NCBI RefSeq assembly: GCF_000218685.1
Contig: NW_006763290.1
Span: 5,296,908-5,360,907, forward strand
DNA length: 64,000 bases
Origin: Serpula lacrymans var. lacrymans S7.9
Lineage: Eukaryota; Basidiomycota; Agaricomycetes; Boletales; Serpulaceae
Direction of reading: 5' to 3'
The notes beneath the pieces were generated by a model. It worked only from the letters and a program-made list of their open reading frames with translations, was not told the DNA's origin and searched no databases. Position numbers and translations under genes: made by a program. This document shows positions 22,275-35,512 of this stretch, one piece after another; position 1 is the stretch's first letter, and each line of letters opens with the position of its first letter.

Positions 22275-24354
22275 TTACTTGCGCTTCTTCACAGGTGTCT
22301 CATCTTTCTTCTCCCCTCCAGCAGGTGCAACAGGAGCACTCTCATCCTTTTTCTTGTCATCGGCAGTAGGGGCATCGGTCTTCTTGGACGACTATAAGAA
22401 AGAGTCAGTAAAGTCATTCTAATTTAGATGTGAATAGATAATATATACCTTGGTAATGGGTTTTTGCTGAGCACCGACGAGACCAAAGAGGACACCAATC
22501 ATTCCGAAGAGAGTAAAGACGGCACCAGCCAAGGCGACACCAGTCTCAGGTTGAGTCTTGAAGGCAAGGACGGGGTCAAGCTTGGCGAGGTCGATGAAAG
22601 TGAAGACCTTCTGGCGGATGAAGGCGACTGGGTCCTCAGCGAAGGACACTTCCTCATCGTCGTCTGGGAGAGTAACCTTGGCGGCCTCAACTTCAAGAGG
22701 TCTCTTAACCTCGAATGTTTCAGCAGCAAGAGCCTTGGCATCCTCAGCAGAGTGACCAATGTAGATGTTGTTGAAGAGGATGTCCTCAGTCATGGTCCAG
22801 AGTTCAATACCAATACCACCCTAGATTAAAAGTAAGTCAACTTGCATGAGATGAATAGGAGAACAATACTAACGATCTTCTCAAGGCTCTGAACAGGAGT
22901 AAGGTCTTCGAAGAAATCAGGGTTGGCGATCTTGCGTGGGGCCCATTCACCGATGTATGCGGGGTTGTCAATCATGGGAGCATACCATTTGCCCTTGTAA
23001 GCGGGGTTGGCTTTCATGGGACTACGTGGCAGGTCAGAGGTGGCCAATGTGGACCCAAAATTAAAAATCAACATACGCTTTCCAAGCACCACATCCAGGA
23101 GCTTCCTCACAAGCGGGGTTGGAAACGGTGGGTGCAATCCAGTCACCGTCTTCCTCATCATCCCACTCTTCAGGCTTCTCAGCATCTGTATACATGATGT
23201 TAATTACCATCACTCGCAAAGTAAGTGAATCTTACCAGGGTCGGGGATAGTGTCAGGTTCGTCATCGAGCCAGCCTTCGGGTTTCTCAGCGTCCTCGTCA
23301 ACGATTTGGTAAGGTTCATCTTCATCCCAGTCTGCGGGCTGAAATTACAAATTAACAATCACATCTTTCAAACGGGCAACATCATCACGTTACCTTGGTA
23401 GCGTCAGGGTCAGCGATCCTCTTGGTGTCGACCCAGTCTTCGGGCTTCGTGTCTTCAGGGTCATCAATCTCCTTAGATGGGTTAACGGCGGGGGTAAAGT
23501 CCTCAAGAAGACTACCAGATTTCTGGCTCTCGCCATTGAAGAGAACATCATAGGTGTTGTCGGGGCTTTAATGAAGAATATAGAATTAGCGATCAAGGCC
23601 AAAGTAACCATCAAACGCACTTACTTGACAATGAGGGTGTAAAGGTTGGTGAGCTTCTCGAACGCGGGTTTGGGAGGAGGCACAAGGTGCTTCTCCTCAT
23701 ACTCGCCGGTGATGGGGTTCTTGTGACGGAAAATGAAGTGGAGCTGGTAAATGTATGAAAGATTAGCTTCAGTGGTCATGTTTTCATAACCGTTCATTTA
23801 CCTTGGTGCCAGGACAAGTGAGATCAGGTCCAAACATGACAACCCAAGGAGTGTTGTCAGAGAACTCTTTACCACTGGTCTGGAAGCCATCCTCAAGGAG
23901 CTTCACGTAGCCACCACCGCAGTTGCCGCCCTTCTGGTACTTGACTTCATATTGAACCACCAAAGGCTTGTCCTTGAAGCTGATTGGCTCTGAGAAAGGT
24001 GCAGAGATGGCATGGTGAGCAGCCTTGGTTTTAGCCACGAGGCCCTTATCGCCCTCGACGACTACTGTCTCTGGCTCCTCAACCTCCCACTTGCCGACGT
24101 AGGAAAAAGTCTCGCCGCCGACTGGGGTTTTCTTGGTAGCCTCTGAAGGAGTCCAGCGCTCCGACCAGTCATCAGTGAATTGTTCAAGGAAGGGGGCGGT
24201 TATTTCGGTAGCCTAAGGTATATGCGCGTTTGAACACGAGCATGGGGAATGAAAAGAAAAAGAGACTTGCCTGGAATACAGGTTTTGCATCATCGGAGGC
24301 CGACGCGCTGGCAGCAGCGACAGCAAGGAGAACGGAAAGCGCTACGCTTCGCAT
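22275..24354 (-). CDS. Calnexin, ER membrane lectin chaperone
   Basis: Calnexin binds monoglucosylated N-glycans and retains folding glycoproteins in the ER. The ATG is at 24354, followed by a signal peptide ([16 protein letters not shown]). Exons give the globular lectin domain ([43 protein letters not shown]). The Pro-rich arm follows, with repeated [16 protein letters not shown] units and then repeats of the [17 protein letters not shown] type. The lumenal end is [21 protein letters not shown] single membrane helix (about 22560-22460, [20 protein letters not shown]) precedes a Lys-rich cytosolic tail ending PVKKRK, with TAA at 22277-22275. About seven short introns interrupt the gene. The length, roughly 540-560 residues, is normal. 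Confidence 0.95.
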
Positions 24355-24632
24355 TGTTATACGAAGGACCAAACGACGGGATATTAAGAAAGCAAGATGA
24401 GAGAAAACGAGCGAGAATGAGTTTAAAGGCAGAAATGCGTCTCGGCGTCTCTAAATGCTCGCCCGGCTAGTTCCTGCCACGTATGCACATTCCACCAAGT
24501 ACCAATCTCCCACGCTTAAGCCAGTACCGAAATAACAAGTCATCAAAACACTCATCACACCCACCCTGACAAAATGCAGCACTCTTTTTATTTTACAAGC
24601 TACATATTAATGTACTACAACACACTACCATC

Positions 24633-27600
24633 TTACCCAAGCAGGTCTGCGTGCCCAGATGCAGACAGTGCAAGCTGTATCATTCATTTCGTCAGGCAGC
24701 GCTATAACGCTCAAAACATGCACACTTACCACAAACTCGTCGTCCAGATACTTCGACACCGCAATCTGGTCTCCAAGACCTTTGCGCCGCCGTGTCTTCA
24801 GTACAAGATCTCTCGCTAACGCTTGCCCAGACGCTGGCTCCAGTGGTCGAAGCTTAATGCTAGTGTCCGTGGGATCACCTGTCATCCACAGATCAGTAGC
24901 CGCCGGAAAAACATTCAAGGAAATGCAAGTCACGCACCGGGCACAATTGACCAGTGATCGAACACTTGGAGACAGAACGCCTGGCCTTGCGTTGCCGTTC
25001 GTAGGTCAGTTTCAAAGCCATTGGCATCTATCACCGGAATAAGGGCTTTCACTGTGTACAACGGCGAACCGGCTTTTGGTATATCTTGCGTCACATGTCC
25101 TCTCCGTCTCGCAAGAACAGTATAAACAGCTGATATACAATCTGCTGGGGCTTGCACCTCAACATAGTATACAGGCTCCATCAAACGAGGAGTAGCCTGG
25201 ACCAAATGAGTACTCCACACATGTCTCGCAAGCAAAGACATACCATAAGGAAAGACGAGTAGCATACTCGTCGTGCAGTTGGAACAATCTGGCCACCGCC
25301 ACGGAAAATTGGTTCTTGTGCCAGGCTGGCATCAAGGATACGGAATTTCACATTGCGCATTGCTGTAGAAAGGTTATCACCTAGTAAGATAATGGCACAT
25401 TGAAGACGCACGCTCATCACATAGGGGACCTTCACGAGCACCCCATTGGAAGCCCTGCTTGATGTGTTCTTTCACAGTGCCCAACATCTTTTTGTCCACC
25501 TACATAATGTGTTCAGTAACCGTAATTGTAAATAAAATGAAAATGTAATATTTACCTGTGAAGGCAGAGTGTCGTCCAATAGTATATTGGGTCCACTCTC
25601 TTCTGGTCCAAACGCCCATATTGATCGAGAAGCCAATAGATCCCATTGATATTTTTCCTGGAAGAAAGAACCTCTCTCCTTTGGTGTCATACGCATAGTC
25701 ACTCTGCCTCGTTCAACGTCTTCCGCAACTCCTCTCTCAAGTGGCTCTGCGATCATCGTGATTTTGTTCCTATACAACATCAGTATAAAGTTAACATGAA
25801 TAACAAGAATTGGAAGCACTTTTTATTTGGTGTATCAGCATAACATTTCAGCGCGCTGGTCTCCAGAACAGTCTCGCAAAACTTGGTCACGGGGTCGGAC
25901 ACCTTGATCTCAATTTCTGAGAATAATTTGCGAAGATCGTGCAAAATGCAGTCCAAGTATAGTTCTCCAGTGCCAATCAGAACATGTTCACCACTTTCTT
26001 CTACTTTAGTAGCAGCAAGAGGATAGGACTTGTTGATACTTCGTAGGCCAGACAGCATCTTGGGCAATTCCGATGGAGCAATAGGTTCAATAGCAACTTT
26101 CAGGACAGACTCCGTCATGTGTTTTATTGGGCGGAAAATGTGAAGGTCATCGTCGATGTCCACAGAAGCCAGAGTTGCTGTTTTCGATATAGAGGCGTCA
26201 ACGCCGCCAAGAAGAACAAGGTTCCCTGCTGGAGCCTCTTCGGCGGGAACGAAGTAACTGTGCAAGTGAAGGATTAGATCGATTTACACCACACATTGTT
26301 CGAAGGAATGATACTAACCGAGATTCACTCAACCATATATCTTCTACCCTTGCCTTCATCATGTCCTCCTCGTCCTCTGGCGAATAACCTTCTCCAAGTA
26401 CCTTGATGTCCATACCCTTTCTGATCGTACCACTTATAACACGTCCAAACGACCTGAAAGACTGGGCATCCGTAGTGTGATACAACTTCGTGATCTGAAC
26501 CATGACAGGACCTTCTGCATCGCAAGCTTTCATCGTCGCCACCAGATCTGAAGTTTGTGGACCAGTGTATGTCCGTTCAACCTTCAAGATATTAGACATA
26601 TATTACTGTATTGGAAGAAGATAAGCTTGACAAACATACCTTGCCCGAAGCACCTTCTACGGGTGAAGGAATATGCTCCGCAATCATATCCACAAGTCCC
26701 GTCGACGGGCCAAAGAACTGGTCCAAGGCGGCCTTCAAAAGTGGCCTCACATCCATTTTGTACATCACCGGCTTGAGCCTGATTCCTAATCCCTCCAAGG
26801 TTTGCTTGAGGTCATCCGTTTCTTGGCTTAGAACATGACTGTATAGTTTGTACAGCGGGTCCATGATAAAGTGTACAAAAGTACGACTTTGTTCCGGATC
26901 TGCTTGTTTCCGTGTGAACTTCCGCGTTTCTTCATTGAAGAAGATATCGCCCCATAGACGGTCAGCAAAGGACTGAACATCCAAAGAGCCTAATAAATCA
27001 TCGTCAGCCCAATTAAAATCAGTAAAGCAGTGAATCATACCATATGTATCAGCATACATTTGCGCAAAAGAGCGAAGGGTGAAACACCAGTTCATGTCAG
27101 TGCTCGCGAACGCAACGTTGCCATTTTCAGGGGTGAGACGAAGGTCTGGGTCGGGATCAATGCCACTATCATATAACGCGTCCATTCAGATGCTTTCGAC
27201 AGAAATATAGGCGAAATACCTGATGAATGTGTTAATTTCTTCTATCGTGTGCTTGATCTTGTAGTAGGCATCGGCAGGTTTAATGCGCAACTCCAGGATG
27301 AGTCGATCAATCTTGTTTACTACAAGGGTCATTTTGATACCCTCTTGCATTGCGTGTCGTATAATGTGTTCGGTGTTGATCATCATCTATACGTCTCTCA
27401 GTAGCGTTAAGGCAAGGCAATAAAAGACGACCGACCCCTTCAACAACATCCACCACTAGAATTATGCCATCTACTAGTCGCATTGCTGAAGCAACTTCAT
27501 CGACGAAGTTGACGTGTCCAGGGGTGTCAATGAGATGCACAAGATGTGACTTCCCGGATGTGGTGGAAAGAACTAGGGACATGGGAGATGATTTTATGGA

Positions 27601-28326
27601 TATTCGACGTTCTCGAGAGAGGATATGAGTATCGGTATACCGAGTCTAGTAGTGGCGGATGTTAGCAGTGATATTCTGAGAAAAAGCGACTTACAAACCG
27701 GTTGGTCAGCGTCCCATATAAGTTTGTGGGTTTCGAACACCAGCATATCCACCAATGCAGTCTTGCCGTGATGCAAATGGCCTACTACAGCAACATTTCG
27801 AATCATGTCTGGAAACGACATCATGTTCAACAAGAAGCTGTTGATAGACTGAGTAAACGCGAGGAAAAGGAGCCCGGGATCTCCTCACCCTTTGTCAAAG
27901 CGAGTTTCAGGCATATCCTTCTCCTCGACAGTCCATTTTCGAACCTTAATGGGGGCAACAATTGGCTCAGAGAGTGGTTGAGCATCTTCTTCCTGAACTA
28001 ATGTTTCAACATCTGCGCCATAAACGTCCGAGGCTGAAGGGTAGTATTGTTTGTCTTCGTGCAAGACTACGGCATTATGAACAGGTTCTATAGAATCGTT
28101 TGAGATACGCAATAACTTATAGGCACTAGACACACGCACCGTCGATTTCCATTAATGCACCGTCCTCCTGAACTCCCATAGGCTCGTCATCGTAGCCCTC
28201 GAGTGTCGCCGGTTGCTCTTGTACGGGTGGACGAAAATCAGGCTGAAGGATATCATCCTCGTCGTCTGAGGCCAAATCTCCTCCTATGTAGTTTCCAAAC
28301 TCATCGTAGTCCTCGAACGAAGCCAT
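24633..28326 (-). CDS. SNU114: U5 snRNP GTPase Snu114 (EFTUD2 orthologue)
   Basis: This EF-2-like GTPase of the U5 snRNP drives spliceosome activation and disassembly together with Brr2 and Prp8. The start is ATG 28326 ([15 protein letters not shown]), followed by the acidic N-terminal region typical of the family. The G domain has [14 protein letters not shown] (P-loop), [13 protein letters not shown] (G3) and VVNKIDRL (G4). Downstream come the elongation-factor domains, for example [54 protein letters not shown] and [10 protein letters not shown]. The last exon is found by splicing after KYLDDEFV (GTAAGT donor near 24750) to an acceptor ending GATACAG. This gives [13 protein letters not shown] and a TAA at 24635-24633, which fits the expected family ending. 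Numerous introns; about 980 residues. Confidence 0.95.
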
Positions 28327-28518
28327 TTATGGAGCAAAAGCCTTGCAGGTGCTAATGTTGGTAAACTTTTGGCGCGCGTTCAGCAAGAATATATTTCAAA
28401 CTCCGGTCTTTCTTACCTGAGCTATGATTGCATTTTCCAATTGAAAGTACTTGAAGCCTCACAGTCAGGAGCTGGTCTCGGGCTTACTGCAAAATTATTC
28501 ACTTCCAGCCTAAACAAG
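28327..28518. promoter_or_regulatory. 192-bp divergent promoter region (SNU114 / prefoldin 1)
   Basis: The start codons at 28326 (minus) and 28519 (plus) are only 192 bp apart, so the two genes must share a very compact promoter. GGCGCGCG occurs at about 28371. No clear TATA box was seen. Confidence 0.55.
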
Positions 28519-29119
28519 ATGTCTACATTATCGGACGAAACGTTAAGAAAGGTTCATATCAGTCGGTCATTGCGTTGACGAGGCAAGCTCAAATGTACAC
28601 TTCAGATCCTTGTTCAAATCCAACAAACAGCTGTCCAATCGCAACGAGCACTGAATGCATCACGTCAACAAAGCGCTACGAAAGAACGGGAGCGTAGGAT
28701 CCTGCAGTTGACGATAGATGAGATTCAACATATGGAGGGCGACGTGAATCTTTACAAAGGAGTTGGCAAAATGTAAGAGTCGCTATCACACTACATCGAC
28801 TTTGACCTGACCGTTACGGTAGGTTCGTGATGGTACCGAGAAAGACAATGGAGAAGGAACTAAAGGGTCAAGAGAAAGAGTTTACCGACGACATAAACAG
28901 TCTGAACAAGAAGGTACGATCAGAGTCCCTATAGGCTTCTTGTGTCAACAATGGTCATGGTCACTAATACCTACCGTCTGATAGTCGAAATATCTTGAAA
29001 AGCAATTCAATGACGCACAAGCTCAACTACGTGATATAGTACGTTCTTATCTCCTATTCCATAGCAGAATTGTATTCTTATCTATCCATCGTCAGTTTCA
29101 TCACAGTTCTAGGTCGTAG
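28519..29119 (+). CDS. PFD1: Prefoldin subunit 1 (beta-type)
   Basis: This is a subunit of the cytosolic hexameric prefoldin that passes nascent actin and tubulin to the CCT chaperonin. The exons are 28519-28551, 28606-28772, 28823-28913 and from 28985. Together they encode MSTLSDETLRK, then ILVQIQQTAVQSQRALNASR (first helix), KERERRILQLTIDEI, GDVNLYKGVGKMFVMVP (the beta hairpins) and a C-terminal helix (SKYLEKQFNDAQAQLRDI). The final part, to the TAG at 29117-29119, can be read either through or with a 60-nt intron (GTACGT...CGTCAG). Both stay in frame, so the last few residues are uncertain. The overall length, about 110-130 residues, is usual for the family. Confidence 0.9.
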
Positions 29120-29757
29120 ATCATGCACGATTTGCTGTAATTCAATGACCCGCCTTCTCGTTTTCTTGTAATATCAATCCCAAGCTGCTAAATTGTGACT
29201 TGTATCGTTTATATCGCTGGTCACTGAGAGTGTATAACAGGACCGAGCCGCCATCATGGCTTTTCCGGGCAGTACCCCAACCAAAGACACGACGCGATTT
29301 AATCTATATGATTAACTTTCTTGCCCCCTCCTAATTTCTGTGCAACACCTGCAACTTAATCGACATGGCTTGGGTAGAGTTAGCAGTCTACTCATTTACA
29401 CACTTGACAAGCAAAAAACGACAATCACGCAGTGAATAAACACTAAACATGATTCTGATCAATTTCGCAAGACGTTATAAACATGATACACATAGAAAGC
29501 AATATTATATAGTGGTACTACTGATGAGACCATCTAATTAAACCCGTCCTTGAAGAACAGTCTACGTATCGAAACAATGCAGGGAATATCTATAATCCCG
29601 AGATAAAATATAGCAGTCGTCACTGAGTCACCCGTTTGCTTGATTAGTCTAGGTCCAATGAATCATGCTGGTCGTCACTTCTAAGTGTAGCTTCGCAAAT
29701 GACGTTTCTAGTGATATAGAGCAAACTTGTAGGAGGAAGAACCAGATTGTAGACGAA
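29120..29757. other. Convergent intergenic spacer
   Basis: About 640 bp of AT-rich sequence between the 3' ends of PFD1 and the ABC transporter gene. No gene was recognised on either strand. Confidence 0.5.
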
Positions 29758-32700
29758 TCACCGTTTGGCGTAACGAAGGAAACGAGAGGCAACTGTGATA
29801 TAGATTAAGTTAATATGTAGCATTGCAGAGCAGTCGGGGCACTTACTGATAGTAACAATGAAGTTGAATATGAAGAAGGCGAAAAGAATGAAAGCGTCTC
29901 TCCAACGGTTCGAATAAGAAATATTCAAAGGAAGGAAAAATTGGTCTCCGACCTAGCCAAAACGGTCAACTACTTGCGCAAACCAAAGATGATACGAGCT
30001 ACTCACAGAATATTCGCAGTAACGACAGCTATCAGTGGCATTTGGATTATCTAGATAACCACCAACCGCAGTGACGAAGTCACTAGCCCAAGCTGAACAC
30101 GTTTGACCAGGGGGTGGGGTGAATATCGTAAACTCGTCAGCCTGGCACTCAATAACGAGACCACTAAAAATACGATCAGCTACATGGAATATGAAAACCT
30201 GAACCCAAACTTACTGAAGCTCTGTAGACACCATTGCGGCCAGGGTGCGCGTATATGGGTCCAACTGATACAACCAGGATCTCCAGAAAGAGTTCAAAGT
30301 GGGGTATGGTAACGTGACTCCACAGAAGGTACTCAGTACGACTCCAATGAAAGGAGTGAAGAGAACGGCAATTTGAACGCTTGACGAAATGGAAGCCATC
30401 AGTTGTCCCAGTGTGACTCCGAACAACTCCATGAATATGATGACCATAAGTTGGAAGCCAGTGCCGTTCAGACCTGCGGCGCCTTTTCCAAAGCCCATAG
30501 GATAAACCTAAAATCCAACGGTGAGTATCAACGGCAATTAAGCAGGTATCGATGTCCATACCATTAAAACCCAGTAAACGATAGCACACAAAACGGAGTA
30601 TGGAATTTCGCCAATAAGTTGAGCGATGGCGAAAACGTAAGGTGAATAGATTTTACTGGATGCCTCTGTAAACTATCGTAAGCACATACAACTAGGCCGC
30701 TTTAGTCTATACCATACCTCGTATGAAAACCCCTAAAATGTGTGTGGTCAGACTCTTGTTCAATCACGAAGAAACGTTATAAACTCACGTCGATTGAAAA
30801 TGAACAACGGCTCAAGTTGCGTCATGATGATAGCAGGTAAAATGACAACCCAGAAACTACCCGGATGTAAGTCATTTTAACCACGAAAAAAAGAAAAGAC
30901 GATACATACATTCCGAACACTCGATATTGCAAGTCACGCACACTATTACCGAGTTGCAGGAAGGACAGCGAGATGAACAGCGAGAAGAAGGCATGGACGA
31001 ATAACCGACTGAACACATAATCAGGCGATCTCCACAGCGCGATATTGTTCCGCTTGACAACCGTCTTGAGCTGGAACAAGAACGACGTAGCATCTGGCGA
31101 GCATAATCAGCAGCCGAAGGGGTGAGGTCGATGAGGCTGAAACTTACATGTACTGTGCTTGGTGTTGGGGGGCAAAGGAATCGAGAGCGCATGCTGCTTG
31201 ATGGTAGTGATCTCGTCACGGACAGTTTTGTACTCCGGAGAGTCCAACCAAATATCGTTCCAATCGCGAGGGCCAACACGAGGAGTAATACCCGCACCGA
31301 TGGCTTCCAACATGTATTCAGCGGGGTTCACATTGGGTGGACAGTCCGCTCCGTTTCGTGAGAAGTAATCTCTGAGGATATGTGAATCTGCGCCGATGTC
31401 ACCAAAGTAGACAGTCTCTCCGCCTCTTTCCAACAGTAACAGCCTGTCGAAGCTCTCGAAAAGTAAACTAGACGGCTGGTGGATCGTACACAAGATAGCC
31501 TGGCCTTGGTCAGCCAGTTTTCTGAGGAATCGAACCAAGTTCCAGGCGCTCTGAGCATCCAAACCCGAGGTTGGCTCATCCAAGAAGAGAAGTAGTTCCG
31601 GTTTGCTGGCCAATTCAACACCGATGGTAAGCCGTTTACGAGCCTCGACGTTGAGACTGAAGACCAAGGCTTCGGATAAATCTTGCAACTCCAGCAGCTC
31701 GATCACCTCCTCGACGTAGTTATCCTTTTCTGCCTTGGAAACCTCAGCAGGTTGACGAAGGTAGGCTGAAAAACGCATGGCCTCTCGAACAGTAGCAGTA
31801 CCCTCATGGACATCCATTTGTTCAGCTGTAATATCCATCGTCAGAGAAAACACCGAACAAGCGGCCATGATAACATACCGTAAGCGGTGCCTCGAGCAAA
31901 GTCCGAGTCAATCGGGCGACCTTCCACAAGGATATCGCCAGAGACGACACCAATGTTCTTCCTTTGAGCGAGGACATCCAAACAGGTAGTTTTACCTGAT
32001 TTCATAAACAAAGTTAGCATCGCGTCCAAGGAACTTTAACCAATTACATACCAGCACCGGAAGCACCCATGAGAGCAGTCAAAGTTCCTGGTTTCACATA
32101 GCCACACACGTCATGTAGGAGCCTTCTCGTGCCTCCTGGAACCGGGACGTGATAGTTAAGGCCCTCCCAAGTGAACGTTTTCCTATGAGCATAAGCAGCC
32201 GGCCTAAATGCACAAGGTCAATGCTACTTGTTTCAGGATAAAATAATAACCGCTACTTACTTCGAACTCGGAACTTCCATATCCTCTTTAGTTTCGTCTT
32301 GCTTGCCCACACGCTTCGATTTCTTCTCGCGAAGAACAGCGTTACGTTCCTTTGTTTCTGCGTTCTCCCTTGCATAGACATTCGCTGAGGTTCCAGGGAC
32401 AACAGGCTGAAAAGCGAGGCTTAACACAATGCAATCACCACCTCCAACTTGATCAAAACCTCACCTGCAGGTACTCAATCGAGACGAGCTGCGTCACCTG
32501 GAAGAAGATGAGCCAGCCAATCAGGACCAACAGATTACGGCGCCAGATATCCTTGACGTCGATACCATATCCAGCATCAAGGTACGAGCTACCGGGGATT
32601 TGACTACTTCCACTTGACGAACCGTACAACGTGCACGCTTGATAAGGGCCGACAACGTCACTGAGAAAGTACACGCAATTGAGTGACAAGAACAACCGAT

Positions 32701-35512
32701 GCTGTGATGGACCTACGGGTATTTAGTCATGCCAGGCCCATTGCGAGGGACCACGTAGCTTCCATCACATAGCATCTAAAAATGACTGTGAGCTGGAAAC
32801 ACTACTTCAGTCAAAGAACATACCGAAATCCGCATAAACTCGTTCTCCATGCTCCCTGCCCAAGCTACAGTACCAGGTTATCACCCGAGTTCTATTGGAC
32901 GATAAGATGCACTCACAGTATGATAAGGGATTAATATAGTACTACAAATATTGGTGATTAATTCATGTAACAATACACTTCATGGAATAACACTCACAAT
33001 CCAGAAAAGCCATCGTTTCATGTTGAAAGACGGAATCATGTAGCCGGTGTACTGAATGATGTTAGGCATGAAGAACGTCGCCACTCGGAAAGCTGTATCG
33101 AAGTTGGCACACAGCAAACCAAACGTCCGGAAGAAGCCTTGCATGGTCAAGAAGGCAACATAATTGAACAAATGGAAAGTCCAGAATCCACCAGCCGTCC
33201 GTGACCTTGAGGAAAGATTTACATTAGGAAAATTTCAAGTTTGCCAAAACACGATTCACTCACAGATGAGGCATGAAGTACACAATGATATCAAACAGTA
33301 GGACCCTAGTGGCGGAAAACGGAATATCTGCCAGTGTGTTACCTATAGCAGTGGCGGCGGGACGGTATAAACCATATCCAGTCTGATAAAAAAAATTTGA
33401 TATGAATTTTAAACATTGCACACGGAATCAGCCTACCTGTTTACGGAGGATGGGCCGACCAAACATTTGAGTAGGCAGCTAAAGAAAATACATTAGACGT
33501 GCTAGATACCCGAGTGAACAGACATAAAACTTACTTCACTGAAAGCGTCCAAACAGATTGTCAACATACTTGCAAAAATCACACTACCTCGCGTGAAAGC
33601 GCCTCCAGCGTCGGGAGGGAGATTGAAGTATGCTCCACCAATAACAAGGGCCAAAATCTGACGCCCAGATGAGCTCGTCGGACACCCTAAAACAACAACC
33701 ATGAAGAACTTACAGTCGTCATTCCAAAACTCGTGTACAGCTGGAATTTGTCTTGCAAACGCATTTTGAATTGACGGATAGTCAGCGCTCGCACTTGTCC
33801 GGTGAATCCCAGTGTATAAGGGCTCTTTTTGGAGACCCCTCGTTTTTTATCGTCCAAGACTGCAGCACGGAAAGCCTCTTGGTCATCCCTCTCAGTTTCC
33901 ACGTGAATCTTGAACTTTTCTAGCGAACTCGTAAGGTCATTGTAATACGATGACTTGAAGTAAGCGGCTTCGAGCGCTTCGGGAGAAGATGGTGTGTTTT
34001 CAACGGAGTGTCCGGGTGCGAATTGACGTTCATTGGGGTCGGTGCAACCAGTGAGGTAGTCAGCGGTGCTTTGCCTAGGGAGAGACTTGTAGCCAATATT
34101 TTCAAAATAGGCACGAGCTTCGGTGGGTGCGCCGAAGAAAACTTGACGTCCTTTGTCGATGACCATGACCTTGTCGAATAAATCATAGATACCTTCTCCT
34201 GCTTGGTACCTGCCACGCACGCTTTGCTTTAGTACCAAATTATAGCAGCAAAGCAGACTATACCCACAAGCTCACGAAAGTAGTCTGGCCAAGGATATCC
34301 GTCATGATCCTTAAACTCTTGGAGAAATCCAGGGCAGTCGAAGCATCCAAACCACGGGTGGAGTTATCCCAGCACTGGACCCGGGCGCGAGTGGCCATCA
34401 TTTCGGCGATACTGACACGCTTACGCTCTCCACCAGAAACACCGCGAACATATTCATCACCAACCAAGGTCTGAGATGTGTGAGAGATATTCAGCATCTT
34501 CAATAACGTTTCTTGAACCAATTCGTCAAATTCTTTCCGTGAGATACCAGGCAAACGTCCATTCGGTCCTGGCGTTTTTGTTGAGAGCGCAAAGCTCAAG
34601 GTCTGAGCCACGGTGAGCGTTGCAATGTGGACGTCGTCTACATCGGCAGAGGGTTAGAACTAAGTAAAAATGTAAAAAGTCTAACATGCCTTCTTGATTG
34701 TAAACAACCTCTCCTCGATAATATTTGGCCATTTCCTCCGCGCTAATACCAGCATATTGAACGTCGCCTGTAACGCTTGCGTAATCCGACCTTTGATTGG
34801 CAATGGTCTTCAAGAAAGTAGTACATCCAGCGCCGGGACAACCAAGTACAAGGCACATCTCGCCTGGTTTCAATACACCAGAAGATCTGATAAATGTGTG
34901 AAAAAATATTCAAGTAGTAATAAATAATAGTTGTACTTGTGAAGAATAGTGCGAGTTGGGAGATGCTTGGTCGGGAGAATTGTAAGCAGCGCAGCCCATA
35001 TCCAAACGAAAGGTGTCATAATAAAGTCGAGGACAGCCCCTGAAATGAACATAAATATGTAGTGATCGAGGGTTGGCACGAAACCCTACCTCCAAAAGTG
35101 CCTACATAAAACTAAGTGACAAGTACGGTTTGGTAAGGCAGAATAAAGACAAAACAAAAAGAACAACACATACCTTGCTGTCCGCACCACCAATGACGTT
35201 GACCTCCAAATTTTCCCAAGTCACGCCGACGTGTTTGTGTTTTATTCCTGCTCGTTGGTTGGCATCATTCGACGACGAAAGGTACTCTCGCAAATCAAAA
35301 GGAGCCCCAGCTTCACCGCCTTTCTCTAGATCCTGTGGGCCATTAACGTCCGCTGTTGACGCAGCAGATCCAGTGCGTGAAAGGGCGTTGGCTGATCTCG
35401 CCGTTAGCTGGCGCGATAGCTCGTTGAACGTTGCCTCCGCCTGCTGGATGTCGACAAAGGAGCGATGGTCTTCACCATTGAGCGTGTCTACTTCGCCTGG
35501 AGTGCTAACCAT
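29758..35512 (-). CDS. PDR-type full-size ABC transporter (ABCG subfamily)
   Basis: This is a plasma-membrane multidrug efflux pump of the fungal pleiotropic drug resistance type, with the order NBD1-TMD1-NBD2-TMD2. The start is ATG 35512 ([16 protein letters not shown]) and the stop TGA at 29760-29758 follows [14 protein letters not shown]1 has the PDR-type Walker [20 protein letters not shown], with Cys replacing the usual Lys, and the signature [16 protein letters not shown]2 has a canonical Walker A ([18 protein letters not shown], split by an intron near 32000-32060), the degenerate signature [18 protein letters not shown] and [18 protein letters not shown]. Both asymmetries are normal for PDR pumps. 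Membrane segments appear around 33700-32900 and 31100-29800. There are some twenty introns and about 1450-1500 residues. The substrate cannot be read from the sequence. Confidence 0.94.

Noticed and set aside
24633..24760. Reading through the GTAAGT at the SNU114 end
   Set aside because: Read-through gives an unrelated Cys/Trp-rich tail; splicing to the acceptor GATACAG gives a family-like end (GHADLLG).
24659..25042. 127-codon plus-strand frame near the SNU114 3' end
   Set aside because: Antisense to conserved C-terminal exons of SNU114.
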